Below are positions 26,761 to 36,340 of a stretch of DNA of 64,000 nucleotides, in pieces. Position 1 is the stretch's first letter; the number at the start of each line of letters is the position of its first letter. The translations under genes and the position numbers were made by a program. The stretch comes from Pleomorphomonas koreensis DSM 23070 (GTDB taxonomy: Bacteria > Pseudomonadota > Alphaproteobacteria > Rhizobiales > Pleomorphomonadaceae), in contig NZ_AULH01000011.1 of the NCBI RefSeq assembly GCF_000425185.1, positions 62,001-126,000 of the forward strand, read 5' to 3'. The notes beneath the pieces are model-generated. The model had not been told where the DNA came from, made no database searches, and was given only the letters and a program-made list of their open reading frames with translations.

Positions 26761-27930
26761 ATGACGATTTCCAGTCGCTGGTCCCTCACTGTAGCCGCCG
26801 TGGCGCTGACGGTGGGGCTGGCGGGGCCAGCCATGGCGGCGGCAACGCCTGAACAGGTGACCGCAGCGCTGACCAAGCTGCTGGCGGCCGACAAGGCGGT
26901 GACCGTCACGCTGGGTACTCCGGCCCAAACCGACGACGGCGTCGTCTATCATGACGTCACGATCAAGGAGGCCGACGGCGGCGAGACGAAGATCGCCGTG
27001 CTGACGATCGGCAAGCCGGAGGTCGAGGGCGACACGCTGAGCGCCGACTCCATCGTCGCCGAGAACGTCACCGGCACCAGCAAGGGCGACAACCTCACCG
27101 TCGCCTCGCTGGAGATCACCGCGCCGGTGTTCACCGGCAAGGAAACGGGCAACCGCATCGACGCCATCTCGGCCGAGGGCATTTCCCTGACCCAGCCGGG
27201 CAAGTCGCCCCTCGCCATCGACAGCGCCGGCGTCGATCTCTCCGATTATGCCGATGATGTGCCGCACGCCATCGACATTTCCGTCGAGGGCATCGCCGTC
27301 GATCCGGCCTCCGTCGACGATAGCGGCCAGTTCGCCGGCCAGCTGAAGGCCATGGGCTACGACAAGCTGACGCTCGGCTTCTACGGCTCCGGCTCGCTCG
27401 ACGAGACGAGCGGCGACCTGGTGGTCAATGAGATCACCATCGACGGCACCGACCTGGGCACGGTGACGCTGACCGGCACCTTCGGCGGCCTCGACGCCGA
27501 CACCATCAAGCAGCTGAAGCAGAAGAATCCGCCGGAGGAAGCCCTGTCCAAGGTGACGCTGAAGCAGGCGTCGCTCTATTACGGCGACGCCTCGCTGGCT
27601 GGCCGCATCATCGCCCTGCAGGCCAAGCAGATGGGCCAGGAGCCGGCCGCCTTCGTCGGCCAGATCACCGGCGCCCTGCCGCTGTTCCTGTCGGTGATCG
27701 GCAACCAGCCCTTCCAGGACAAGCTGGCTGGCGGCCTGACCACCTTCCTGAAGGACCCGAAGAACCTGACCATCACCGCCAAGCCGGCCGCCCCGATCGC
27801 GCTGCTGGACCTCGTCGTCACCTCGCAGACCGCGCCGCAGACCCTGCCGGACGTGCTGAAGGCCGACGTGATCGCCAACCAGCCCGAGACGGAAGACGAC
27901 GACGCGGGCGAAGGCACCGACCCCAACTGA
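26761..27930 (+). CDS. Secreted beta-rich protein of unknown function (shorter paralog)
   Basis: 389 residues with a clear signal peptide cleaved after AMA (about residue 26). The mature protein alternates short beta-like stretches with Asp/Thr/Gly turns and ends in an acidic tail (ETEDDDAGEG). It is homologous to the next gene along most of its length. Mature N-termini both begin AATP and continue with D-V-x-I repeats. The C-terminal domain here (about 195-370, starting MGYDKLTLGF and ending SITL/NLTITAKP-like) matches residues 550-715 of the neighbour. No known family is recognised; it is periplasmic or extracellular. A GGGAG site supports ATG 26761. Confidence 0.8.
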   Translation: MTISSRWSLTVAAVALTVGLAGPAMAAATPEQVTAALTKLLAADKAVTVTLGTPAQTDDGVVYHDVTIKEADGGETKIAVLTIGKPEVEGDTLSADSIVAENVTGTSKGDNLTVASLEITAPVFTGKETGNRIDAISAEGISLTQPGKSPLAIDSAGVDLSDYADDVPHAIDISVEGIAVDPASVDDSGQFAGQLKAMGYDKLTLGFYGSGSLDETSGDLVVNEITIDGTDLGTVTLTGTFGGLDADTIKQLKQKNPPEEALSKVTLKQASLYYGDASLAGRIIALQAKQMGQEPAAFVGQITGALPLFLSVIGNQPFQDKLAGGLTTFLKDPKNLTITAKPAAPIALLDLVVTSQTAPQTLPDVLKADVIANQPETEDDDAGEGTDPN

Positions 27931-28067
27931 CCGTCAGGCCCGTTGCGCCTGGTCCGCTTGCACCCACGCGCCGGCGCATCCGCGCCGGCCGCTTGCTCTG
28001 AGGTCCGGCGCCGGCCGCCGAAGCCCGCTGCGCGGGTTCAATCATGATAAATCCGGGAGGATCGCCG

Positions 28068-30248
28068 ATGAGGACCAATGCACTGCTTGGCGTCGTCGCG
28101 GCGTTTGCCGCACTTGCCTCCGCCTCGCACGCCGGGGCGGCGACGCCGCGGGAGGATCTCGTCCGGCAGTGGCTGGCCTCGGCCGCCTTCGGCCTGCCGG
28201 TGAGCGTCGGTGACAGCAGCTTCGATCCGGCAACGCAGACGGTGACGCTGTCCGACGTCGGCATCGGCGATCTCGACGATGACCTGATCGCCATCCATTT
28301 CGACGAACTGAGCGTCGAGGACCCGCGTGCAGCGCCGGGAGGCGCCTTCGCCGCCCATGCCATTCGCGGCTCGAACTATAGCGTCGAGGTGCATTTCGAC
28401 GTCGGCAAATGGTTCCCCGGCCTCACCTCCCTCGCCGAAGCCGGCAAGGAAGACGGCAAGGCCACGGCGCCGGCCACCCCCGCGCAGAAGCCGGCCGGCC
28501 GATCGCAGAAGAGCCGTGCCGACAGCGCGGCGCCCGCCGCCCAGCCTCCGGCCGACGGGACGGCTGCCGATGCCACCAGCGAAGCGGACAAGCTGCCGGT
28601 GGTCGACTATTCCCTTTCCGCCGACTCGCTGCTGATCGAGCGTCCCGTCTTCCCGTCGCTGCCGGCCGCGCTGCCCGCCGACCGGCCATTCTACGAGAAG
28701 GTGTTCTACTATTCCGGCTGGCTGACCGGCCTGCGGGCCGACTGGGCAGAGATAAACAGCGTCCGCGTCGAAACAAACGGCATGACGCAGGGCGACGTCG
28801 TCGCCACCTATTCCCTCGCCTACCTGTCGGGGCTGCACGAGGGACGCATCGAGCGGGCGGGCGTCAACTCGCTGAACCAGAAGCCGAAGGACGAGACGCA
28901 GCCGCTCAAGTCGATGACCATCGACAGCAGCTATATCATTGGCATGGATTTCGGCGCGGCGCTGGAAGCGCTCGATCCGGCCCGCTATGCCGGCGGCGTC
29001 GGCGACGGCAAGGCGCGTACCATCTACACGCAATACGGCCTCAACAACGTCGCCGTCGCCTTCGAGGGCGTGACGGTCAGCATCGACAACATCGAGGCCA
29101 ACAACGTCTTCCTGCGACAGACCGGCCAGCCGGTGGTGAAGCTGATCGCCGAGGCGCTCGCCGATCCCAAGCGGATCGAAGACGACCCGATCGCCTTCCT
29201 CTCCACCGTTCTGCCCAATTACACCCAGCTCTCCGGCGTCGACTTCGTCCAGATGAACAAGCTGGAGGTAAAGGCCGGCGAGACCTTCAATCTCGCCATC
29301 AATCGCTTCGACGGCAACGACATCGACGGCAACGGCATCGGCGCCTTCACGCTGCGCGATATCAGCGCCGAGTCCAAGGAGGCGTCGACCAAGTTCAGTC
29401 TGTCGCTGCTGACGCTTCAGGACGTCCGCTTCGGCTCGCTCGCCTCCCTGCTGGAGCTTGGCAAGAGCGCTTCCGAGGGCAAGAGCCCGTCCGGCGAGGC
29501 GATCCGCAAGGCGGTTCTCGAAGGCAACACCACCTTCGGTTTCGTCGAACTCGGCACGCTGTCGGTGGAATCGCCATTCGGCACGGTGGGGCTCGACACG
29601 ATGGCGATGACCAGCGGCAACTACCTCAACACCCTGCCCCAGCGCGCCGACTTTACCTTCACCTCGCTGACGCTGCCGGTGGCGCTGCTGTCCGACGAGA
29701 CGATGGTCTCCGAGCTGACCGACATGGGCTACGAAACCCTCGACCTCTCCGGCGGCCTGACGCTGACCTGGGATGCCGACAAGGGCGATGTCCGGCTGGA
29801 GGACCTGACGCTGAAGGCGGCCGACATGGGCGTCGTCTCCGGCGACTTCCACCTCGGCGGCCTGCCGCTGTCGCTGATCGAGAAGCCCGACGAGATGGAA
29901 GCCCGGCTCGATGCGGCGACGCTGGTCTCCGCTTCGGTCACCTATGGCAACGCCGGCATCGTCGAGAAGGCTTTCGAGGCGCAGGCCAAGAAGCTCGATC
30001 AGGACGGCGACAAGTTCCGCGAGAACACTGCCGGCGCGCTGCCGCTGATGCTGAATTTCCTTGAGGACAAGGAGCTTCAGGCGCGTTTCGAGGGGCCGAT
30101 TTCCGCCTTCATCCGCAATCCCCAGTCGATCACCCTGACGATCGCTCCGGAAAAGCCGGTTTCCTTCGGCGAACTCGAGAAGATCAACACCGATAAGCCC
30201 AACGATATGATCCGCATCCTCAATGTCGGCGTCACCGCCAACGAGTGA
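28068..30248 (+). CDS. Secreted beta-rich protein of unknown function (longer paralog)
   Basis: 726 residues with a signal peptide (about 1-25) and GGGAGGA before the ATG. The layout is an N-terminal module like that of the upstream paralog, a Pro/Ala/Lys-rich linker (about 130-175), a middle block with further V-x-V-x-I type strands, and a C-terminal module (550-715; MGYETLDLSGG, then TAGALPLMLNFL, then NPQSITLTIAPEKP) paralogous to the upstream protein. The gap to that gene is 137 bases with no terminator typical of U-tract type. It may be a tandem duplication with internal expansion. No enzyme motif, cysteine pattern or lipobox is visible. Confidence 0.8.
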   Translation: MRTNALLGVVAAFAALASASHAGAATPREDLVRQWLASAAFGLPVSVGDSSFDPATQTVTLSDVGIGDLDDDLIAIHFDELSVEDPRAAPGGAFAAHAIRGSNYSVEVHFDVGKWFPGLTSLAEAGKEDGKATAPATPAQKPAGRSQKSRADSAAPAAQPPADGTAADATSEADKLPVVDYSLSADSLLIERPVFPSLPAALPADRPFYEKVFYYSGWLTGLRADWAEINSVRVETNGMTQGDVVATYSLAYLSGLHEGRIERAGVNSLNQKPKDETQPLKSMTIDSSYIIGMDFGAALEALDPARYAGGVGDGKARTIYTQYGLNNVAVAFEGVTVSIDNIEANNVFLRQTGQPVVKLIAEALADPKRIEDDPIAFLSTVLPNYTQLSGVDFVQMNKLEVKAGETFNLAINRFDGNDIDGNGIGAFTLRDISAESKEASTKFSLSLLTLQDVRFGSLASLLELGKSASEGKSPSGEAIRKAVLEGNTTFGFVELGTLSVESPFGTVGLDTMAMTSGNYLNTLPQRADFTFTSLTLPVALLSDETMVSELTDMGYETLDLSGGLTLTWDADKGDVRLEDLTLKAADMGVVSGDFHLGGLPLSLIEKPDEMEARLDAATLVSASVTYGNAGIVEKAFEAQAKKLDQDGDKFRENTAGALPLMLNFLEDKELQARFEGPISAFIRNPQSITLTIAPEKPVSFGELEKINTDKPNDMIRILNVGVTANE

Positions 30249-30267
30249 CGAGGGGATCTTTCGGCAT

Positions 30268-30293
30268 GAGATGGTCTGCCAAGGCGGACCACC
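30268..30293. repeat. Repeat family 2, isolated second hairpin (copy C)
   Basis: GAGATGGTCTGCC (30268-30280) and GGCGGACCACCTC (30281-30293 after overlap of the AAGG loop) correspond to hairpin 2 of the elements at 20791-20882 and 60066-60160, with two transitions that leave a mostly paired stem. Hairpin 1 is absent. It lies just after the stop of the longer secreted paralog. Confidence 0.55.
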
Positions 30294-30321
30294 TCGGGCA
30301 GAGCGAGGCTCCAGAAGCAAA

Positions 30322-30350
30322 AAGGCCGGGGAGGCGCCCTCCCCGGCCTT
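30322..30350. terminator. Strong terminator between the secreted paralog and aspS
   Basis: Perfect 13-base arms AAGGCCGGGGAGG / CCTCCCCGGCCTT with a 3-base loop. On the minus strand it is followed by TTTTTGC, giving a standard intrinsic terminator for aspS; on the plus strand it is followed by CTTCATTT and can serve the convergent gene too. Confidence 0.85.
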
Positions 30351-30378
30351 CTTCATTTCCGAAGCCTCGTCCCGCCGC

Positions 30379-32160
30379 TCAGTTCGGCAGGTTCAGCTTG
30401 AGGTGCAGTTCGCGGAGCTGCTTGATCGAGGCTTCCGACGGTGCGCCCATCAGCGGGTCCTCGGCGCGCTGGTTCATCGGGAACAGCGTGATCTCGCGCA
30501 GATTGTGCACGCCGCAGATCAGCATGACGATGCGGTCGATGCCCGGCGCCATGCCGCCGTGCGGCGGCGCGCCGTACTGGAAGGCGCGATAGAGGCCGCC
30601 GAAACGCTCCTCGACCGTCTTGGCGTCGAGGCCGACGAGGCTGAACGCCTTCACCATCAGCTCGGGCATGTGGTTGCGGATGCCGCCCGAGGCGATCTCG
30701 AAGCCGTTGCAGACGAGGTCGTACTGATAGGCCTTGATGGTCAGCGGGTCCTGGTTGTTCAGCGCATCGAGGCCGCCCTGCGGCATCGAGAAGGGATTGT
30801 GCGCGAAATCGATCTTCTTCTCGTCGTCGTTCCACTCGTAGAAGGGGAAGTCGACGATCCAGGCCAGCTCGAAACGTTCGGTATCGACGAGGCCGAGTTC
30901 GGTGCCGGCCCGCGTGCGCGCCTCGCCGGCGAACTTGTAGAACTTCGCCGGGTCGCCGGCGACGAAGAACACCGCGTCGCCCTCGGCGAGGCCGAGCTGC
31001 GTCCGGATCGCCTCGGTGCGCTCCGGGCCGATGTTCTTGGCCAGCGGACCGGCCCCTTCGAGGGCGCCGTTCTCCGACCGCCAGAAGATATAGCCAAGGC
31101 CCGGCTGGCCCTGGCCCTGCGCCCAGGAGTTCATGCGGTCGCAGAAGGCGCGGCTGCCGCCGGTCTTCGCCGGGATCGCCCACACCTCGGCCTTCGGATC
31201 GGCCTCGATCATCCGGGCGAACACCTTGAAGCCCGAGCCGGCGAAATGCTGCGTCACCGCCTGCATCTCGATCGGGTTGCGGAGGTCCGGCTTGTCGGAG
31301 CCGTAGGTGCGGATCGCCTGGTCATAGGGAATGCGGCGGAAGGTCTGGGTGACCGGCTTTCCCTCCGAGAATTCCTCGAACAGGCCGCGCAGCACCGGCT
31401 CCATCGTGCCGAGGATGTCGTCCTGCGTCACGAAGCTCATTTCGAGGTCGAGCTGGTAGAACTCGCCCGGCAGGCGGTCGGCGCGCGGGTCCTCGTCGCG
31501 GAAGCAGGGGGCGATCTGGAAATAGCGGTCGAAGCCGGCCACCATCAGGAGCTGCTTGTACTGCTGCGGCGCCTGCGGCAGCGCGTAGAACTTGCCGGCG
31601 TGGATGCGGCTCGGCACCAGGAAGTCTCGCGCGCCCTCCGGCGAGGAGGCCGTCAGGATCGGCGTCGAGAACTCGGTGAAGCCGGCATCCTCCATGCGGC
31701 GGCGCATCGAGCGGATGACCTTGGTCCGCTTGACGATGTTGCCGTGCAGCGTCTCGCGCCGGAGGTCGAGGAAACGGTACTTGAGGCGCACGTCCTCCGG
31801 ATAATCCGGCTCGCCGAATACCGGCAGCGGCAGGTCCTTGGCCTGCGCCAGCACGGAAATCTCGTTGGCGAATACCTCGATCTCGCCGGTGGAAAGGTTG
31901 GGGTTGACGGTCTCCGGCGTGCGGGCGCGCACGAGACAGTCGACGCGGATCACCCATTCGGCGCGCAGCGTCTCGGCCAGCTTGAAGGACGCGCTGTCGG
32001 GATCGACCACCACCTGCGTCATGCCGTAGTGGTCGCGCAGGTCGATGAACAGCAGGCCGCCATGGTCGCGCACGCGATGCACCCAGCCGGACAGCCGCAC
32101 GTTCTGCCCGACGTCGCTGGCTCGAAGCTGGCCGCAGGTGTGGGAGCGATAGGCGTGCAT
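30379..32160 (-). CDS. aspS: Aspartyl-tRNA synthetase
   Basis: Class II synthetase charging tRNA-Asp, probably non-discriminating (also tRNA-Asn) as in many alphaproteobacteria. 593 residues from ATG 32160: N-terminal OB anticodon domain ([20 protein letters not shown]), motif 2 [19 protein letters not shown], the bacterial GAD insertion in the middle, and motif 3 [16 protein letters not shown]. The frame is open upstream but the extra residues do not match the family. A VOC-family gene lies 143 bases upstream on the same strand. Confidence 0.96.
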   Translation of the reverse strand: MHAYRSHTCGQLRASDVGQNVRLSGWVHRVRDHGGLLFIDLRDHYGMTQVVVDPDSASFKLAETLRAEWVIRVDCLVRARTPETVNPNLSTGEIEVFANEISVLAQAKDLPLPVFGEPDYPEDVRLKYRFLDLRRETLHGNIVKRTKVIRSMRRRMEDAGFTEFSTPILTASSPEGARDFLVPSRIHAGKFYALPQAPQQYKQLLMVAGFDRYFQIAPCFRDEDPRADRLPGEFYQLDLEMSFVTQDDILGTMEPVLRGLFEEFSEGKPVTQTFRRIPYDQAIRTYGSDKPDLRNPIEMQAVTQHFAGSGFKVFARMIEADPKAEVWAIPAKTGGSRAFCDRMNSWAQGQGQPGLGYIFWRSENGALEGAGPLAKNIGPERTEAIRTQLGLAEGDAVFFVAGDPAKFYKFAGEARTRAGTELGLVDTERFELAWIVDFPFYEWNDDEKKIDFAHNPFSMPQGGLDALNNQDPLTIKAYQYDLVCNGFEIASGGIRNHMPELMVKAFSLVGLDAKTVEERFGGLYRAFQYGAPPHGGMAPGIDRIVMLICGVHNLREITLFPMNQRAEDPLMGAPSEASIKQLRELHLKLNLPN

Positions 32161-32303
32161 GATGATCGTCCTGTCTGGTTGATTCCGTTGGGAACGGCTC
32201 CGGAATCCGCCTCGCGGGCGGCCGGATGTGTGGGCGCGACAAGCGCACGGCGGGGCGATTTTGTCAAGAATGCGCGTGGCCGCCGAGGCTCGGGCACAGG
32301 CCG

Positions 32304-32684
32304 TCAGCCGGGCGCCCGGCACACCGCCTCGACGTTGTGGCCGTCGGCATCGATGATGTAGGCGGCATAGTAGTTCGGCGCGTAGGGCCGGAGGCCCGGC
32401 GCGCCGTTGTCGGTACCGCCGGCCGCAAGCCCGGCGGCATGGAAAGCGGTCACCGACTGGCGCGTCGGCGCCTTGAAGGCGAGGTGCAGCTGGCCCCGCC
32501 GGCTGGCGGTCGACAGCCAGAAGCCGGCATGACCCTCGCGGCCGTAGCCGGCGTTGGAGGCGCCGCCCGGCCGGGTGGCGACGCGGGTGATCAGCCGCGC
32601 GATGCCGAGCGGGGCGAGCAGCGCGTCATAGAAGGCGATGGCGCGGCGGATGTCCGACACCGGACAGTCGACATGATCGAACAT
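32304..32684 (-). CDS. VOC-family (glyoxalase/bleomycin resistance fold) protein 1
   Basis: 126 residues from ATG 32684 (GGGAGAG upstream). A single glyoxalase-type module pair: [26 protein letters not shown] at the start and [21 protein letters not shown] at the end, with the metal-ligand positions His and Glu in place. It is about 45 percent alike by eye to the next gene, and both appear to be one tandem duplication. Substrate unknown. Confidence 0.87.
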   Translation of the reverse strand: MFDHVDCPVSDIRRAIAFYDALLAPLGIARLITRVATRPGGASNAGYGREGHAGFWLSTASRRGQLHLAFKAPTRQSVTAFHAAGLAAGGTDNGAPGLRPYAPNYYAAYIIDADGHNVEAVCRAPG

Positions 32685-32750
32685 GGTCTCTCCCGGACGC
32701 GCGGAAGCAGGCGCCTCGGGCGCCCGCCTGCCTGTCATTCCACCCCGCCG

Positions 32751-33143
32751 TCACTCCGGCTTGTGGCAGACCGCCTCGATGTTGTTGCCGTCGGGATCGA
32801 AGACGAAGGCGGCGTAGTAGTTGGGATGATAGTGCGGCCTCAGGCCCGGCCCGCCGTTGTCACGGCCGCCGGCCGCCATTGCTGCCGCGTAGAAGGCGTC
32901 GACGGTGGCGCGGTCGCTGGCGACGAAGGCGACGTGGAAATGGGTGATCTCGCCGGCCGGCCGGCCGCTCGCCACCCAGAAGTCCGGCTTGCCGTCGCTG
33001 CCGTAGCCGGCGAAGGCGTCGCTGCCGCTCTCCTCGGCCGAGACGGCCATCACCATGGAAACGCCGAGCGGCGCCAGCGCCTTGTCGTAAAAGGTCTTCG
33101 ACTTCTCGAAGTCGACGGCCGGAAAGCCCATGTGGTCCAGCAT
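32751..33143 (-). CDS. VOC-family protein 2
   Basis: 130 residues with the same layout as its neighbour: LDHMGFPAVDFEKSKTFYDKALAPLG, then HFHVAFVASDRATVDAFY, then PNYYAAFVFDPDGNNIEAVCH. It lies 66 bases upstream of VOC protein 1 on the same strand. Members of the family include dioxygenases, glyoxalases and drug-binding proteins; the tandem arrangement and shared GLRPxxxPNYYAA block show they are recent paralogs. Confidence 0.87.
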   Translation of the reverse strand: MLDHMGFPAVDFEKSKTFYDKALAPLGVSMVMAVSAEESGSDAFAGYGSDGKPDFWVASGRPAGEITHFHVAFVASDRATVDAFYAAAMAAGGRDNGGPGLRPHYHPNYYAAFVFDPDGNNIEAVCHKPE

Positions 33144-33200
33144 GTTCCCCTCCCATTTTCGGGTGGCCGGAGACCTAGCAGCCGGCCCTGCCAGCCCCTG

Positions 33201-34235
33201 TCAGGATCGTCCCTCGAAACCCGTCAGCACGCCGACGGCGTTGTGGCCGATGTCGGCCACGGCATAGCCGCCCTCCTGCACGAACAGCGTCCGCCGGCCG
33301 AGCCGGGCGATGCGCTCGCCGATCTTCGGATAGTCCTCGCGCTTCAGCTTGAACTTGGAGATCGGGTCGCCCTCGAAGGTGTCGAGGCCGAGCGACACCA
33401 CCACGGCATCCGGACCATAGGCCTCGATCGCCCGGCAGGCGTCGTCGAGCGCCGCGCCCCAGGTTTCCCAACTGGTGCCGAACGGCAGCGGATAGTTGCG
33501 CGTGAAGCCCTCGCCCTCCCCCTTGCCGGTCTCGTCAGTGCGGCCGGAGAAGAAGGGATAGGCGACGGTCGTGTCGGCGTGCAGGTCGATCATCTGCACG
33601 TCGCGGCGGCGGTAGAAGATCTCCTGCGTGCCGTTGCCGTGATGATAGTCGACGTCGAGGATGGTGACGCGCTTCGCCCCGAGGTCGAGGAAGCGCTGCG
33701 CCGCCACGGCGGCATTGTTGATGAAGCAGTAGCCGCCCATGGTCGATGAGCCGGCATGGTGACCCGGCGGCCGGCAGAGCGCATAGGCCCCCCGTTCGCT
33801 GCCGGCGATCAGTTCGGCCGCCCCAAGCGCCGACCAGACAGCCGACTGCACCGCCTCCCAAGTGCCCTCGACGAAGGAGGCGCCGCCGTCGAAGGAATAA
33901 TAGCCCATCAGGCCGTTGACGTGCTCGGGCCGGATGTCGTGCTGGCCGCGCGCCGGCCAGACGTAGGGCATGGTCGGCCCGCTGCGGCCCTCGGCCAGCC
34001 ACAGGCGCCAGAAGTCGGCCATGAACTGGAGATAGCCGGCATCGTGCACCTTCGACGCCGCCGCGACGGCGTCGACGCGCGTCGCCTCGATCACCTCGCC
34101 GAGCCCCACCGCCGCGATCCGTTGCAGGATGAAGTCGACGCGGGCCGGCAGCTCGAAGGCCGGCGTGATGACGCCGGCGTTGAGTTCCTGGTTGTCGGCA
34201 TGCAGGCGGTGGCGCGGCGAATAGACGGTTTTCAT
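33201..34235 (-). CDS. Acetylpolyamine amidohydrolase-like protein (histone deacetylase family)
   Basis: 344 residues, very close in layout to Mycoplana ramosa acetylpolyamine amidohydrolase. Active-site residues are present: His159-His160 in RPPGHHAG, zinc ligands Asp196 and His198 in DVDYHHGNGTQ and Asp285 in SLGLDTFEGDPIS, and the transition-state Tyr324 in EGGYAV. The loop RPEHVNGLMGYYSFDGG corresponds to the insertion that shapes the narrow polyamine-binding channel. It probably deacetylates acetylputrescine, acetylcadaverine or similar. No polyamine transporter is adjacent. Confidence 0.9.
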   Translation of the reverse strand: MKTVYSPRHRLHADNQELNAGVITPAFELPARVDFILQRIAAVGLGEVIEATRVDAVAAASKVHDAGYLQFMADFWRLWLAEGRSGPTMPYVWPARGQHDIRPEHVNGLMGYYSFDGGASFVEGTWEAVQSAVWSALGAAELIAGSERGAYALCRPPGHHAGSSTMGGYCFINNAAVAAQRFLDLGAKRVTILDVDYHHGNGTQEIFYRRRDVQMIDLHADTTVAYPFFSGRTDETGKGEGEGFTRNYPLPFGTSWETWGAALDDACRAIEAYGPDAVVVSLGLDTFEGDPISKFKLKREDYPKIGERIARLGRRTLFVQEGGYAVADIGHNAVGVLTGFEGRS

Positions 34236-34378
34236 GGGCGATTCCGGTCCAACGGCTGTCTCGGAGCGACGACGCTACACCGGTCCTCTCCATCGGCAAG
34301 GGCGAAAAGGCGACAGGCGGCTGAAAATCGCGCCCGCCGTCTTGCCTTTCACGGCCGTTCGGGCGAAATCGCCGGGCC

Positions 34379-36268
34379 ATGCTGATCATCTCCGACCTTA
34401 CCTACCGCATCGCCGGCCGCACGCTCATCGAGAACGCCTCGGTGACCATCCATGACGGCGCCAAGGTCGGCCTCGTCGGCCGCAACGGCACCGGCAAGAC
34501 GACGCTGTTCAACATCGTCGCCGGCGACCTCTCCGCCGAAAGCGGCTCGATCGACCTGAAGCGCGGCGCCCGCATCGGCCGCGTCGCCCAGGAGGCGCCT
34601 GGCTCGGACATTTCGCTGATCGACTTCGTGCTGGCCGCCGACACCGAGCGATCGGCACTTCTCGCCGAGGCAGAGACGGCCAGCGATCCGCACCGCATCG
34701 CCGACATCCAGGTGCGGCTCGCCGACATCGAGGCGCATTCGGCCGAGGCGCGTGCCGCCACTATTCTCTCCGGCCTCGGCTTCGACGCCGCCGACCAGCG
34801 CCGCCCCTGCGCCGACTTTTCCGGCGGCTGGCGGATGCGCGTGGCGCTGGCCGCCGTGCTGTTCACCCAGCCGGACCTGTTGCTGCTCGACGAGCCGACC
34901 AACTATCTCGACCTCGAGGGCACGCTGTGGCTGACCAGCTACGTCCAGCGCTATCCCTATACCGTCGTCCTCATCAGCCACGACCGTGATCTCCTCGACA
35001 GCGCCGTCGACCACATCTGCCACCTCTCCGAAGGCAAGCTGACGCTCTGGAAGGGCGGCTACACCTCGTTCGCCCGCCAGCGGCAGGAGAAACTGCTGCT
35101 CCAGGAGAAGGCGCGCGAGAAGATCGAGGCGCGGCGCAAGCATCTGCAAGCCTTCGTCGACCGCTTCCGCTACAAGGCCAGCAAGGCGACGCAGGCGCAG
35201 TCGCGCATCAAGATGCTGGAGAAGCTCGATATCATCGACGCCGTGGTCGAGGACCACGTGCAGCCGATCCTCATTCCCAACCCCAAGGCCAAGCTGGCGC
35301 CGCCGATCGTCACCTACAGTCAGGTCGACCTCGGCTACACCCCCGGCAAGCTGGTGCTGAAGCGCCTGACGCTCCGCATTGACGACGACGACCGCATCGC
35401 GCTGCTCGGCAAGAACGGCAACGGCAAGTCGACCTTCGCCAAGGCGCTGGCCGACCGGCTGGCGCCGTTCTCCGGCAACATCGTCAAGGCCGGCAAGCTG
35501 GAGATCGCCTTCTTTGCCCAGCACCAGCTCGACGAGTTGCACCCTGACGAAACGGCCGTCGCCCACGTCCGCCGGTTGATGCCGGAGGCGCCGGACGCCC
35601 GCGTGCGGTCGCGCGTCGCGCAGATGGGCCTCGACACCAACAAGATGGACACGCCGGCCCGCGAGCTTTCCGGCGGCGAGAAGGCGCGCCTCCTGCTCGG
35701 CCTCGCCACCTTCCACGGCCCGAACCTGCTGATCCTCGACGAGCCGACCAACCATCTCGACATCGACAGCCGCGAGAGCCTCATCCAAGCGCTCAACGAC
35801 TTCGAGGGCGCCGTCATCCTGATCAGCCACGACCGCCATTTGGTCGAGGCGACCATGGATCGTCTCTGGCTGGTGGACAACGGCGGCATCACGCCGTTCG
35901 ACGGCGACATGGACGACTACAAGCGCTTCATCCTCTCCGGCCCCGGCGACGCCGACCGGGCGGCGCGCAGCGACGAGCAGAAGGTCACCAACGCCGACCG
36001 CCGCCGCCTCGCCGCCGAGCGGCGTGCCCAGCTCGCCCCGCTCCGCAAGCGCATTCAGGGCATCGAGGCGGACATGGAGAAAACCCGCAAGCTGATCGCC
36101 CGCATCGACGCGGCGCTGGCCGAGCCGTCGCTGTTCACGCAGGACCCGGCCAAGGGCGCCAGGCTCTCCAAGGAGCGGGCCGACGCCGTTCGCAATCTCG
36201 ACACGTTCGAGGAGGAATGGCTGATCCTGTCGGCCGAATACGAGGAAGCGGAAGCGGCCGACGGCTGA
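34379..36268 (+). CDS. ABC-F family ATP-binding protein
   Basis: 629 residues, two ABC ATPase domains without membrane segments. Domain 1: GRNGTGKTT Walker A, FSGGWRMRV signature, LLLLDEPTNYLD Walker B. Domain 2: GKNGNGKST, LSGGEKARLL, LLILDEPTNHLD. The linker (about 235-305) is charged, like the P-site tRNA interaction motif of ABC-F proteins. A C-terminal coiled coil (about 535-625) completes a YheS/Uup-like layout. These proteins act on ribosomes rather than in transport. Confidence 0.93.
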   Translation: MLIISDLTYRIAGRTLIENASVTIHDGAKVGLVGRNGTGKTTLFNIVAGDLSAESGSIDLKRGARIGRVAQEAPGSDISLIDFVLAADTERSALLAEAETASDPHRIADIQVRLADIEAHSAEARAATILSGLGFDAADQRRPCADFSGGWRMRVALAAVLFTQPDLLLLDEPTNYLDLEGTLWLTSYVQRYPYTVVLISHDRDLLDSAVDHICHLSEGKLTLWKGGYTSFARQRQEKLLLQEKAREKIEARRKHLQAFVDRFRYKASKATQAQSRIKMLEKLDIIDAVVEDHVQPILIPNPKAKLAPPIVTYSQVDLGYTPGKLVLKRLTLRIDDDDRIALLGKNGNGKSTFAKALADRLAPFSGNIVKAGKLEIAFFAQHQLDELHPDETAVAHVRRLMPEAPDARVRSRVAQMGLDTNKMDTPARELSGGEKARLLLGLATFHGPNLLILDEPTNHLDIDSRESLIQALNDFEGAVILISHDRHLVEATMDRLWLVDNGGITPFDGDMDDYKRFILSGPGDADRAARSDEQKVTNADRRRLAAERRAQLAPLRKRIQGIEADMEKTRKLIARIDAALAEPSLFTQDPAKGARLSKERADAVRNLDTFEEEWLILSAEYEEAEAADG

Positions 36269-36340
36269 CCGCCGGCCCGCCTTTTGCACCGCGCCGCGGG
36301 CCGCTATCCTGCGCCCGCCTCGCCACTCCGGACGCCCGCC

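Noticed and set aside
32304-33143. The two VOC genes as one broken gene
   Set aside because: Each has its own complete N- and C-terminal half-module and its own start, so they are a duplication rather than a frameshift.
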